A stretch of DNA of 7,612 nucleotides from Flavobacteriales bacterium (lineage in GTDB: Bacteria; Bacteroidota; Bacteroidia; NS11-12g; UBA955): NCBI GenBank assembly GCA_947464515.1, contig CANHXF010000076.1:1-7612 (forward strand). Direction: 5' to 3'. A program made the position numbers and the translations under genes. Shown here in pieces: positions 1 through 6,094 of the stretch. Positions within the stretch are counted from its first letter, which is position 1. The number at the start of each line of letters is the position of its first letter. The notes beneath the pieces are model-generated. The model saw only the letters and a program-made list of their open reading frames with translations, ran no database searches and was not told the origin of the DNA.

Positions 1-893
1 AAGTGGCAGAATACAACGGTGCATATAAAGTCAGCCAGGGCATGTTGGCCGAATTTGGCGAAAAAAGGGTGATCGACACCCCCATCGCCGAACTCGGTTT
101 TGCAGGGATTGCCGTGGGTGCCGCAATGAATGGACTTCGTCCGATTTGCGAATTCATGACCTTTAACTTTTCATTGGTAGCCATCGATCAGGTGATCAAC
201 TCAGCCGCCAAAATCAATAGCATGAGCAACGGTCAGTATACTTGTCCGATCGTATTCCGCGGTCCAACAGGTAGCGCAGGTCAGTTGGCTCAACAGCACT
301 CACAAGCATTTGAAAATTGGTATGCGAACACCCCCGGTTTAAAAGTGGTGGTGCCAAGCAATCCTGCCGATGCAAAAGGTTTGTTGAAGAGCGCAATCCG
401 CGACGCAAACCCCGTGATTTTCATGGAAAGCGAGCAGATGTATGGATATAAGGGCATGGTCCCTTCCGAAGAATATTTGATTCCTATTGGCAAAGCCGAT
501 ATCGTAACCGCCGGAACCGATGTCACCATCGTGAGTTTTGGAAAAATGATGCTACGCTGTCACGAAGCCGTTGCCGAATTGGCAAAGGATGGGATTAGCG
601 TGGAACTCATCGACCTTAGAACGGTTCGTCCAATCGACTACGATACAGTGATTGAGAGTGTGAAGAAAACCAATCGTTTGGTGATCGTGGAAGAAGCTTG
701 GCCTTTGGCGAGCATCAGCTCTGAGATTAGCCACATGGTTCAACGCCGCGCCTTTGATTACCTCGATGCGCCCATTCACCGTGTAACAACCCAGGATACG
801 CCATTGCCTTATGCTCCAACGTTTGTTGAGGCCTTCTTGCCAACCGTGAAGAAGATCATGGATGCAACGAAGTCGGTGCTTTACCGCGCGTAA
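1..893 (+). CDS. pdhB: Pyruvate dehydrogenase E1 component subunit beta (5'-truncated by window edge)
   Basis: E1 beta pairs with E1 alpha in the cytoplasmic pyruvate dehydrogenase complex; thiamine-diphosphate-dependent decarboxylation of pyruvate passes an acetyl group to E2 lipoyl. The reading frame is open to the left edge: bases 1-2 end a codon and the GTG at 3 is an internal valine of the motif EVAEYNGAYKVSQG, so it is not the start. About 30 N-terminal residues are missing from a family length near 325. Visible hallmarks are VAEYNGAYKVSQG with the cofactor-contacting Glu region, RVIDTPIAELGFAGIAVGAA, EFMTFNFSLVAIDQ, the GPTG..GQLAQQHSQ segment (transketolase pyrimidine-binding domain), and then the C-terminal transketolase domain (VTIVSFGKM, ELIDLRTVRPID, VEEAWP). 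The EYNGAYKVSQG wording favours PDH over branched-chain or acetoin dehydrogenases. The TAA stop is followed 50 bp later by a strong terminator, so this ends its transcript. G and C are about balanced here, unlike the C-rich + strand to the right. Confidence 0.95.
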   Translation, partial: VAEYNGAYKVSQGMLAEFGEKRVIDTPIAELGFAGIAVGAAMNGLRPICEFMTFNFSLVAIDQVINSAAKINSMSNGQYTCPIVFRGPTGSAGQLAQQHSQAFENWYANTPGLKVVVPSNPADAKGLLKSAIRDANPVIFMESEQMYGYKGMVPSEEYLIPIGKADIVTAGTDVTIVSFGKMMLRCHEAVAELAKDGISVELIDLRTVRPIDYDTVIESVKKTNRLVIVEEAWPLASISSEISHMVQRRAFDYLDAPIHRVTTQDTPLPYAPTFVEAFLPTVKKIMDATKSVLYRA

Positions 894-942
894 TTCCCTC
901 GAGCCCTAAGGGGTCGATTTGAACTTAACCGATTAACTTCAT

Positions 943-980
943 AACATCGCTTGGACCAGTCCCGAGCGATGTTTTCTTTT
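943..980 (+). terminator. Rho-independent terminator of pdhB
   Basis: AACATCGCT (943-951) pairs perfectly with AGCGATGTT (965-973). A T-G wobble and two G-C pairs extend the stem inward (952-954 with 962-964) to 12 bp, with a 7-nt loop. TTCTTTT follows at once (974-980). The T-run lies only on the + strand side, so it should stop transcription leaving pdhB and should work poorly for transcripts arriving from selD on the other strand. Confidence 0.9.
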
Positions 981-1004
981 GTAGATCAAACAACAATTAT
1001 ACTC

Positions 1005-1187
1005 ATGGAAGAGAAAAACATTCAAAAACAGAAGGACTTGGCTCATGCTAAAGTAGAAACCCTTATCCTAAGTGCTGAAGCCACTCAAAGATTTAATGAA
1101 CTCCTAGAAAATCCACCAGAGCCCAACGAGCATTTAAAAGCCGCTTACAAAGATTATCTGGATACCAAATTAAATCACGGACAATAA
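1005..1187 (+). CDS. Short DUF1778-like protein: antitoxin C-terminal half without the ribbon-helix-helix domain
   Basis: This is a 60-residue protein. Residues 19-50 (ETLILSAEA..RF.ELLENPPEPNEHLKAAYKDY) closely resemble the C-terminal region of DUF1778 antitoxins (TacA type): an LS..-..RF..-LENPPEPN core and then a helix that in TacA-TacT systems wraps and neutralises a GNAT acetyltransferase toxin. Family members are usually about 90 residues, with an N-terminal ribbon-helix-helix DNA-binding domain. Here that half is absent: only about 18 charged residues precede the motif, and the DNA upstream is the pdhB terminator. I chose ATG 1005 because earlier in-frame starts (TTG 951, ATG 969) lie inside the terminator hairpin. 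No Shine-Dalgarno is seen. The only promoter-like match (TTTG 978-981, TATA 998-1001) is weak. No GNAT toxin gene lies beside it. The 3' end overlaps selD by 18 bp, tail to tail. It may be a decayed or an orphan antitoxin. I am fairly sure of the family resemblance, less sure that it is expressed. Confidence 0.65.
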   Translation: MEEKNIQKQKDLAHAKVETLILSAEATQRFNELLENPPEPNEHLKAAYKDYLDTKLNHGQ

Positions 1188-2213
1188 CTTCCCACCAGCG
1201 AGCGCGGCGGGATCCACCATTTCGCCGATGGTTTGATGGAAACATTGGGCCGCGCGGAGCGCGGCCTCCACTTCACCCAGTGAAGCAGCCCCAACACTCA
1301 ACAGCAACCCCCCACTGCTCTGAGGATCCACCAACCATGCAAATGCCCCCGCATCCCGCATGTCGATTTCCCCCTCGTAAGCATTCCAATTCCGCATCGC
1401 ATTGTCGGGCAAAACAAACTGCGACGCAAATATCTCCGCCTCGGCAATCCGAGGTAACTTATTGGATTCAAGCACCGACCCCAATCCACTGGCCTTGCAG
1501 AGTTCGAGTAAGTGGCCCGCCAGTCCAAACCCCGTAACATCCGTCATGGCATGTACGCCCGAAATCCCACCCAAAATGGAACCCACGTGATTCGTTTGGA
1601 CAATCCACTTGTATAAAATTTCATCCTGCTCCGAAGAAGTGAGGCCGCGCTTATGCGCGGCCGAAAGCATCCCCAAACCCAAAGGCTTCGTTAATAGTAA
1701 AACATCCCCCGCCTTGGCGCCCGCGTTGGTCTTCAAATTCGCTGAATCCACCAGCCCCGTGACACTCAACCCAAACATAGGCTCTGGACTGTCGATCGTA
1801 TGTCCGCCCGCCAATGGAACCCCAGCAGCATTGCAGACTTCAAGGGCCCCTTGCATCACCTCACGCGCTTGCGACACCGGCAGCGTATCAATGGGCCACC
1901 CCATCACCGCATTGGCCATAATAGGCTTTCCGCCCATCGCCCACACATCGCTCAATGCATTGGCCGCCGCTGCCATCCCAAACACCCCGGCATCGTTTAC
2001 CAAAGGCGTAAAAAAATCCACCGTCTGTAATAAGTATTTGCCATCGCCCAAATCGTAAACAGAACAATCGTCCCCACCCGAATTTCCTAACACCAAATTG
2101 GGGAATGACGCAGAATCCAATGTGAAACCATCCAAAATTTCTTTCAATACGGCAGGCTGAATTTTGCATCCGCATCCACTGGCTTTTGCATATTGAGTTA
2201 GAGGCTTAATCAT
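1170..2213 (-). CDS. selD: Selenide, water dikinase (selenophosphate synthetase), cysteine form
   Basis: The enzyme makes selenophosphate from selenide and ATP (giving AMP and phosphate). Selenophosphate is the selenium donor for selenocysteine-tRNA and for 2-selenouridine in tRNA. The protein is 347 residues, the usual family length. Near the N-terminus SGCGCK gives Cys14, Cys16 and Lys17, matching E. coli Cys17, Cys19 and Lys20. The codon at the catalytic position is TGC, so this is the Cys and not the selenocysteine form. Metal/ATP aspartates line up: GGDD (48-49), QTVD (66), ALSD (89) and MTDVTGFG (225). GGHTIDSPEP (137-146) and VDPQSSGG (295-302) are also typical. I chose ATG 2213 because the GTG at 2246 adds 11 residues (with three cysteines in or near them) not seen in the family. 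No selenium-using partner (selA, selB, mnmH) is in the window, so the pathway served is unknown. The gene is divergent from the DUF3108 gene and convergent with the DUF1778-like ORF. It carries two look-alike GC hairpins. Confidence 0.95.
   Translation of the reverse strand: MIKPLTQYAKASGCGCKIQPAVLKEILDGFTLDSASFPNLVLGNSGGDDCSVYDLGDGKYLLQTVDFFTPLVNDAGVFGMAAAANALSDVWAMGGKPIMANAVMGWPIDTLPVSQAREVMQGALEVCNAAGVPLAGGHTIDSPEPMFGLSVTGLVDSANLKTNAGAKAGDVLLLTKPLGLGMLSAAHKRGLTSSEQDEILYKWIVQTNHVGSILGGISGVHAMTDVTGFGLAGHLLELCKASGLGSVLESNKLPRIAEAEIFASQFVLPDNAMRNWNAYEGEIDMRDAGAFAWLVDPQSSGGLLLSVGAASLGEVEAALRAAQCFHQTIGEMVDPAALAGGKLLSVI
1248..1266. repeat. GC-rich hairpin, copy 1, inside selD
   Basis: GGCCGCGC (1248-1255), loop GGA, GCGCGGCC (1259-1266): a perfect 8-bp stem. 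It codes for an Ala-rich stretch (EAALRAAQ) of SelD. The same two arms recur at 1643-1662. No T-run follows on either strand, so it is not a standard intrinsic terminator. Confidence 0.6.
1643..1662. repeat. GC-rich hairpin, copy 2, inside selD
   Basis: GGCCGCGC (1643-1650), loop TTAT, GCGCGGCC (1655-1662): arms identical to those at 1248-1266 but with a different loop. It codes for part of SAAHKRGL in SelD. The right arm sits in a different codon phase from copy 1, so shared protein sequence alone does not explain the match. Confidence 0.6.
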
Positions 2214-2227
2214 AATTGTGTTACAAA

Positions 2228-2268
2228 AATCGCAAAAGGTTGGCACAGTTTTGGGGGAATCGCAAAAG
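2228..2268. promoter_or_regulatory. Tandem 11-bp repeat in the selD / DUF3108 divergent region (possible operator)
   Basis: AATCGCAAAAG occurs at 2228-2238 and again at 2258-2268, start to start exactly 30 bp, close to three helical turns, so both would face the same side of the DNA. They lie 15 and 45 bp upstream of the selD ATG, where a repressor or activator could act on selD; the DUF3108 start is 55 bp beyond the second copy. The rest of this 110-bp region (2214-2323) shows no perfect TAnnTTTG element on either strand. A weak + strand candidate is TTTG at 2250-2253 followed by TAGTGTTT at 2271-2278. The regulatory role is inferred only from spacing and place. Confidence 0.4.
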
Positions 2269-2323
2269 AATAGTGTTTACAGCCAATATCACTTGACTTT
2301 ACCACAAACTAAAAATCACAATT

Positions 2324-3130
2324 ATGAAAAAGCCCCACCTCGCAATCATCGCCATCGGCGCGCTTTTCACTAGCCTGGCGCTCAGTAGTTTCTCCTCCCT
2401 TCCAACCCTTTTCCTCGGAAGAAAAATGGCCAACAACGCCTACCAAACCGGAGAAATCCTCAAATATAGAATTCACTACGGCCCCGTAAACGCGGGTCTC
2501 GTGAGCATGTCCGTCCTTCCCCAAAGTACCATCATCAATGGCAAAAACACCTATACCCTCCGCGTGGAAGGGGAGACCCTCAAAAGTTTTGATTGGGCCT
2601 ATAAAGTGCGCGACAAATTTGAAAGTTGGGTGGACCAAGAGTCACAAGCACCTTTGCGATATGCCAAAACAGTGAGGGAGAATACCTATTACAATCAGGA
2701 CGTGGCCATATACGACCACGACAATAAAAAACTCCGCAACAAACAAGGCGAACTCACCATCCCCCAATACACCCAAGACATCGCCTCGGCCATATACTAC
2801 CTAAGAAACCTCGACTACGCCAACGCCACCATAGGAAAACAGTTTCCAGTGGATGTGTACATCGACAACCAAGTCTATAGCTTGCCCATTACCTATAAGG
2901 GGAAAGAAGTGATCAAAACCGACCTCGGCAAAATTCGATGCATCAAAATCAAACCGAAATTGGTGGTGGACCGAGTCTTCAAACACGCCGATGCCCTCAC
3001 CGTTTGGGTCACCGATGATGCCAACCACATCCCTGTCCGCATCGAAGGGGAAATCTATGTAGGCTCAATCAAAGTTGATTTGATCCAACACCAAGGCCTC
3101 AAAAATGCCTTTTCTGCAAAAGTGCTGTAA
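2324..3130 (+). CDS. Secreted or periplasmic DUF3108 domain protein
   Basis: A 268-residue protein of the DUF3108 family, whose biochemical role is unknown to me. The N-terminus (MKKP, then a hydrophobic run AIIAIGALFTSLAL at 7-20) looks like a signal peptide. There is no lipobox cysteine, so the protein is probably periplasmic or outer-membrane associated but soluble. The family domain runs from about residue 42 (GEILKYRIHYGPVNAGLVSM) to 257. It is predicted as beta-rich, with typical pieces: the aromatic FDWAYKVRDKFESWVD (89-104), a central SAIYYLRNL (155-163), KTDLGKIRCIKIKP (198-211), VWVTDDANHIPVRIEGEIYVGSIKVDL (227-253). The ATG at 2324 is preceded by an A/T-rich stretch with no Shine-Dalgarno. 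The gene stands alone with selD divergent to its left. Its last six codons and stop lie in a 23-bp sequence repeated exactly 229 bp downstream. Its coding strand carries more C than G (for example 25 C to 7 G at 2761-2820), like the rest of the + strand here. Confidence 0.85.
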   Translation: MKKPHLAIIAIGALFTSLALSSFSSLPTLFLGRKMANNAYQTGEILKYRIHYGPVNAGLVSMSVLPQSTIINGKNTYTLRVEGETLKSFDWAYKVRDKFESWVDQESQAPLRYAKTVRENTYYNQDVAIYDHDNKKLRNKQGELTIPQYTQDIASAIYYLRNLDYANATIGKQFPVDVYIDNQVYSLPITYKGKEVIKTDLGKIRCIKIKPKLVVDRVFKHADALTVWVTDDANHIPVRIEGEIYVGSIKVDLIQHQGLKNAFSAKVL

Positions 3131-3133
3131 TCA
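3111..3133 (+). repeat. 23-bp direct repeat, left copy (end of DUF3108 gene)
   Basis: This sequence starts TTTCTGCAAA and ends GCTGTAATCA. It spans the last codons of the DUF3108 gene (...SAKVL), its TAA, and three further bases. It is identical at all 23 positions to 3340-3362. A duplicated gene 3' end at both sides of a segment is what site-specific integration into a gene tail leaves behind, although other recombination could do the same. Confidence 0.9.
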
Positions 3134-3135
3134 AA

Positions 3136-3167
3136 TTTGAATTTTTTGTCGATCAAGCGTATTTTTG
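3136..3167 (+). promoter_or_regulatory. Bacteroidota-type promoter for the small ORF at 3189
   Basis: TTTG (3136-3139), 20 bp, then TATTTTTG (3160-3167). Both elements match the Bacteroidota housekeeping consensus (TTTG at -33, TAnnTTTG at -7) exactly, with spacing in the accepted range. Transcription would begin near 3173, about 15 nt before the ATG. The TTTG sits inside a perfect 10-bp palindrome, TCAAATTTGA (3131-3140), which could be an operator or chance. This is the best promoter in the window. Confidence 0.65.
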
Positions 3168-3188
3168 TAAAACTAATAATTACGTCAA

Positions 3189-3359
3189 ATGTCTCAATCT
3201 CCTGAACATATGGACCTAGAGTTGCAGAAGCTTATCGAGCTTCGCGGCATCATAAAATTGCCCGAAAATTTTGACTTTGAAAAACTCCGCTATCAAGCGA
3301 TTATAGAAAAGCACGTCGATTCGGAAAGCAAAGAATCAATTTCTGCAAAAGTGCTGTAA
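3189..3359 (+). CDS. Orphan small protein, 56 residues, within a repeat-bounded insert
   Basis: ATG at 3189, TAA at 3357-3359. The product starts MSQSPEHMDLELQKLIELRG and is rich in charged residues (11 Asp/Glu, 8 Lys/Arg), probably mostly helical, with no signal peptide or membrane span. I do not recognise a family. A consensus promoter lies just upstream, which is the main support for it being a gene. Its last residues, SAKVL, are the same as those ending the DUF3108 protein because both stops lie in the 23-bp direct repeat, in the same frame, so the ORF seems to have gained its tail from a duplicated gene end. GAAGCT (3227-3232) and AGCTTC (3238-3243) inside it form a 6-bp hairpin. The stop codon is immediately adjacent to the stop of the convergent murF/alr gene. 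Alternatives are a cropped remnant of a longer gene or a non-coding transcript. Confidence 0.5.
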   Translation: MSQSPEHMDLELQKLIELRGIIKLPENFDFEKLRYQAIIEKHVDSESKESISAKVL

Positions 3360-3362
3360 TCA
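3340..3362 (+). repeat. 23-bp direct repeat, right copy (end of small ORF and of murF/alr)
   Basis: Exact second copy of 3111-3133. Its last three bases, TCA, are the complement of the TGA stop of murF/alr, and the TAA just before is the stop of the 56-residue ORF. Removing one copy plus the segment between them would leave the DUF3108 TAA directly against the murF/alr TGA, a tidy convergent junction that may be the ancestral state. Confidence 0.9.
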
Positions 3363-6092
3363 CTCCTCTACGTAGACGCGCGCAACACGCTGCGATACTG
3401 CCGTTAAGACCTCGTAAGGAATGGTAGAACGACGTTGAGCCAGTGTTTCAACGCGTAAATTTTCACCAAACAATTCCACTTCATCGCCGGGTTTACAATT
3501 CAATCCCGTAACGTCAACCATGGCCATGTCCATGCAAATGTTGCCCACAAATGGCGCCTCCTCCCCTTTGATCCAAACCCCAGAGTTGGCTTGTCCATCC
3601 GCACGCCACAATCCATCCGCATAGCCCGCCGCAATCACCGCAACCTCTCGATCCCGTTCAGACACCCCGTGCATTCCATATCCCACTCCCTCGCCGGCCT
3701 TCACAAGCTGGACCTGAGAAATCGTGCTCACCCAACGCGTCACCGGTTGCAATGCCGCCTCAATCACACCCCGCGGATCCACACCATATAAGCCGATGCC
3801 CAATCGAACCATCGTAAAACGAGCATCTGCAAAACGCAAAATGCCCCCCGTATTCTCAATGTGCTTCAAAACTGTATATCCTAACCCCTGCTCCAACACG
3901 TCAGCCGCCAATGCAAAAACATCCAACTGACCGCCAGTAAAATCATCCGAACCAGCAGATTCACTGGCCGCCAAATGACTAAAAACGGAAGCGACTTCTA
4001 TGTCAACAGACAAATCGTGAATCCTTACCCCCAACGCTCCCATGTCCCCAGGTGCAAATCCCAATCGATGCATGCCCGTGTCGATCTCTATGTGAATTTT
4101 CAAGCCCTGCACACCCGAACGAATCAGCCCTTCCAACGATTGAAAACTATACACCACCGGCTCCAATCCATATTCCTGTAACTGCCACGCCGCACCCGAA
4201 TCCACATTCATCACCATAATCGGGACGGTAATGCCCGCATTCCGCAAAGCGATTCCCTCGTCGATGTAGGCCACCCCCAAATAGTCCACGGCCAGCGCCT
4301 GTAAGGCGCGGGCCGACTCAAAGCTGCCACTGCCATACCCAAACGCCTTCACCATGCACATCACCTTCTTGCCCGCTCCAACCCGCTGCTTGAAATACAA
4401 ATAATTGTTCTTCAACGCATGCAAATTGATCTCCAACCGCGTTTGATGCAACCTGGCCTGCAAACGATTTGCCACCCGCTCCAACCCCGCACTGCGCGAT
4501 CCCTTGATTAAAATTGAACGCGATGCGATGCCCGATAAAACCGCAGAATCCATCAACGCCGAAACTGTATCAAATTGCCAAACCTTTTCCAAACCAAAAT
4601 CACTGACCCCAAATTTAAGATCACCCTTTTTCAAAATCGATACCCCCCCGCTGATCGCTGTTGATCCGACACCTAAATTCAAATCCCCCGAAGCCGGAAC
4701 AGAACCCAAACCCCTATACTCCTCCCCAACAAAAACTGCTTCCGTGACCCCATAATTGGACAACATCCGCAGAATACTATCGCGCAAATCCGCAGCCTCC
4801 ATGCCCGTTTGCTCAAACGACCCCAAAATTGAAAGCAACGACAAATTGGGCGACTGTCGCTTTAACATATCCAACGCCACCCCCAAACTCTCCAAATCCG
4901 CCGAATAACTGTCGTTCAAAATATAATTCCCCGATTTTCCCGCCGCAAACTGCAAACGATTTTCCAAATGAGGCAACTGCGCAAAACGATCCAAATGCTC
5001 CGGATCCCAGCGTTCCAAAGCCTGCAAAACGCACAAACACGACATTGCATTGCTCACCGAAGCCGAATCCATAAAAGGAATATCCAGTTGATGCGAAGTG
5101 CCACGATGCACAAAATGTATACGCTGTCCGCCAGCCTTCGAAATCGGGTTTGATGACGCAACGCCAGCCGACGAATCCGCAGCCGAAAAATCCCCAGCCA
5201 CCAATACCTCAACCGCCGTAATCCGAAACTGCGCACCTTCCGCCCAACCCCAATGAATCGTCTTCATCAGAGAATTCCGCGATTTCAACTTCGATACCTC
5301 CGTCCGCACCGCCTCCAAATCAAAAGGATAAACCACCACATCCGCGCCATCGGCCAAAGCCACCTTGCTCTTCGCCTTCTCCTGCATCGATGCAAAACCC
5401 TCCGCATGCGCCTCTCCCAAATGCGTAATCACCGCCAAATTGGGTTGTACGATGTCGTGCAAAGTTCCCATATCCGCCGCGTTCGAAATGCCAACCTCAA
5501 GCAATGAAAGTTGCGTAGCCAAAGGAATTTCCAACAAACTCAACGCCACACCCAACTGAGAATTATAACTGCGAGGACTCTTGCCCATGGAAAAATCGCC
5601 TTTAAACAACGATGCCAACCACTCCTTTACAATGGTCTTACCATTGCTGCCGGTGATACCGACCACAACGCCTGTCAATTGCTTTCGATGCCAAGCCGCC
5701 CAATGCTGCAAAGCCAATAAAGTATCATCAACGACCAAAAATAACGCATCGTTAAATTGCAATATTAAATTAGATTCAAAACGAGAAACCAAAAACATCC
5801 GAACCCCGGCGCGATACGCCTCACCCAAATAAGCATGGCCATCGCGGACGCCTTTTAATGCCACAAATAAAGTAGACGATGTCTCGGCCGACCATAACTT
5901 TCGGGTGTCGAATACCACCGAACAAATGACATTTCCCCCAATAAATTCTGATTTTCTCAAATCTGAGGAGGAGGAAATTTCACTGGAAACCGAATTCCCA
6001 ACCCCAGATTCAAATCCCGCCACAGAATCCACCGCAGCACCCTGCACCCTGCCTCCCGTAATCTTTACGATATCGTTAAAAGCAAATTTCAC
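3360..6092 (-). CDS. murF/alr: Bifunctional UDP-MurNAc-tripeptide:D-alanyl-D-alanine ligase / alanine racemase
   Basis: This cytoplasmic peptidoglycan enzyme joins two steps: racemising L-Ala to D-Ala, and ligating D-Ala-D-Ala to UDP-MurNAc-tripeptide. The MurF part (about 1-545) shows VFDTRKL (60-66), the ATP loop GITGSNGKT (145-153), SPRSYNSQLGVALSLLEI (172-189), LEVGISNAADMG (198-209), ITHLGEAHAEGF (222-233) and NDSYSADLES (393-402). The Alr part (about 548-910) has the PLP lysine Lys582 in MVKAFGYGSG, DTGMHRLGF with Arg676, the catalytic Tyr805 in VGYG, AAGYADGLWR and CMDMAMVDVTG (Met854, Asp855). Both active sites look complete. At 910 residues it is longer than the roughly 820 usual for this fusion. 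The excess fits three Ser/Gly/Ala-rich stretches in MurF, near 20-50, 298-325 and 460-500. The start is GTG, 2 bp after the stop of the upstream nucleotidyltransferase gene, so the two are surely co-transcribed. No terminator is evident at its 3' end. Confidence 0.95.
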   Translation of the reverse strand: MKFAFNDIVKITGGRVQGAAVDSVAGFESGVGNSVSSEISSSSDLRKSEFIGGNVICSVVFDTRKLWSAETSSTLFVALKGVRDGHAYLGEAYRAGVRMFLVSRFESNLILQFNDALFLVVDDTLLALQHWAAWHRKQLTGVVVGITGSNGKTIVKEWLASLFKGDFSMGKSPRSYNSQLGVALSLLEIPLATQLSLLEVGISNAADMGTLHDIVQPNLAVITHLGEAHAEGFASMQEKAKSKVALADGADVVVYPFDLEAVRTEVSKLKSRNSLMKTIHWGWAEGAQFRITAVEVLVAGDFSAADSSAGVASSNPISKAGGQRIHFVHRGTSHQLDIPFMDSASVSNAMSCLCVLQALERWDPEHLDRFAQLPHLENRLQFAAGKSGNYILNDSYSADLESLGVALDMLKRQSPNLSLLSILGSFEQTGMEAADLRDSILRMLSNYGVTEAVFVGEEYRGLGSVPASGDLNLGVGSTAISGGVSILKKGDLKFGVSDFGLEKVWQFDTVSALMDSAVLSGIASRSILIKGSRSAGLERVANRLQARLHQTRLEINLHALKNNYLYFKQRVGAGKKVMCMVKAFGYGSGSFESARALQALAVDYLGVAYIDEGIALRNAGITVPIMVMNVDSGAAWQLQEYGLEPVVYSFQSLEGLIRSGVQGLKIHIEIDTGMHRLGFAPGDMGALGVRIHDLSVDIEVASVFSHLAASESAGSDDFTGGQLDVFALAADVLEQGLGYTVLKHIENTGGILRFADARFTMVRLGIGLYGVDPRGVIEAALQPVTRWVSTISQVQLVKAGEGVGYGMHGVSERDREVAVIAAGYADGLWRADGQANSGVWIKGEEAPFVGNICMDMAMVDVTGLNCKPGDEVELFGENLRVETLAQRRSTIPYEVLTAVSQRVARVYVEE

Positions 6093-6094
6093 TG

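Noticed and set aside
3..5. GTG at position 3 as the start of pdhB
   Set aside because: It is the internal valine of EVAEYNGAYKVSQG; the gene begins outside the window.
951..1004. Longer N-terminus (TTG 951 or ATG 969) for the DUF1778-like ORF
   Set aside because: Both starts fall inside the pdhB terminator hairpin, and the added residues do not resemble a ribbon-helix-helix domain.
1248..1266. GC hairpin as the terminator of the DUF1778-like ORF
   Set aside because: No T-run follows, it lies within selD, and an identical stem recurs 395 bp further inside the gene.
1609..2058. A 149-codon + strand ORF opposite selD
   Set aside because: It is a shadow of selD: proline-, serine- and alanine-rich antisense reading with no domain, promoter or start signal, while the minus strand carries a complete SelD.
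2214..2246. Upstream GTG start giving selD 11 more residues
   Set aside because: The extension (PTFCDFCNTI) has no counterpart in the family, and the ATG at 2213 places the Cys and Lys residues exactly as in E. coli SelD.
3131..3150. TCAAATTTGA followed by a T-run as a terminator for the DUF3108 gene
   Set aside because: The palindrome has five A/T-rich pairs and no loop, so it cannot form a stable hairpin; it overlaps the promoter -33 element instead.
4813..5236. Overlapping ORFs in other frames within murF/alr
   Set aside because: Low-complexity shadows of a gene whose catalytic motifs are continuous in one frame across the whole length.
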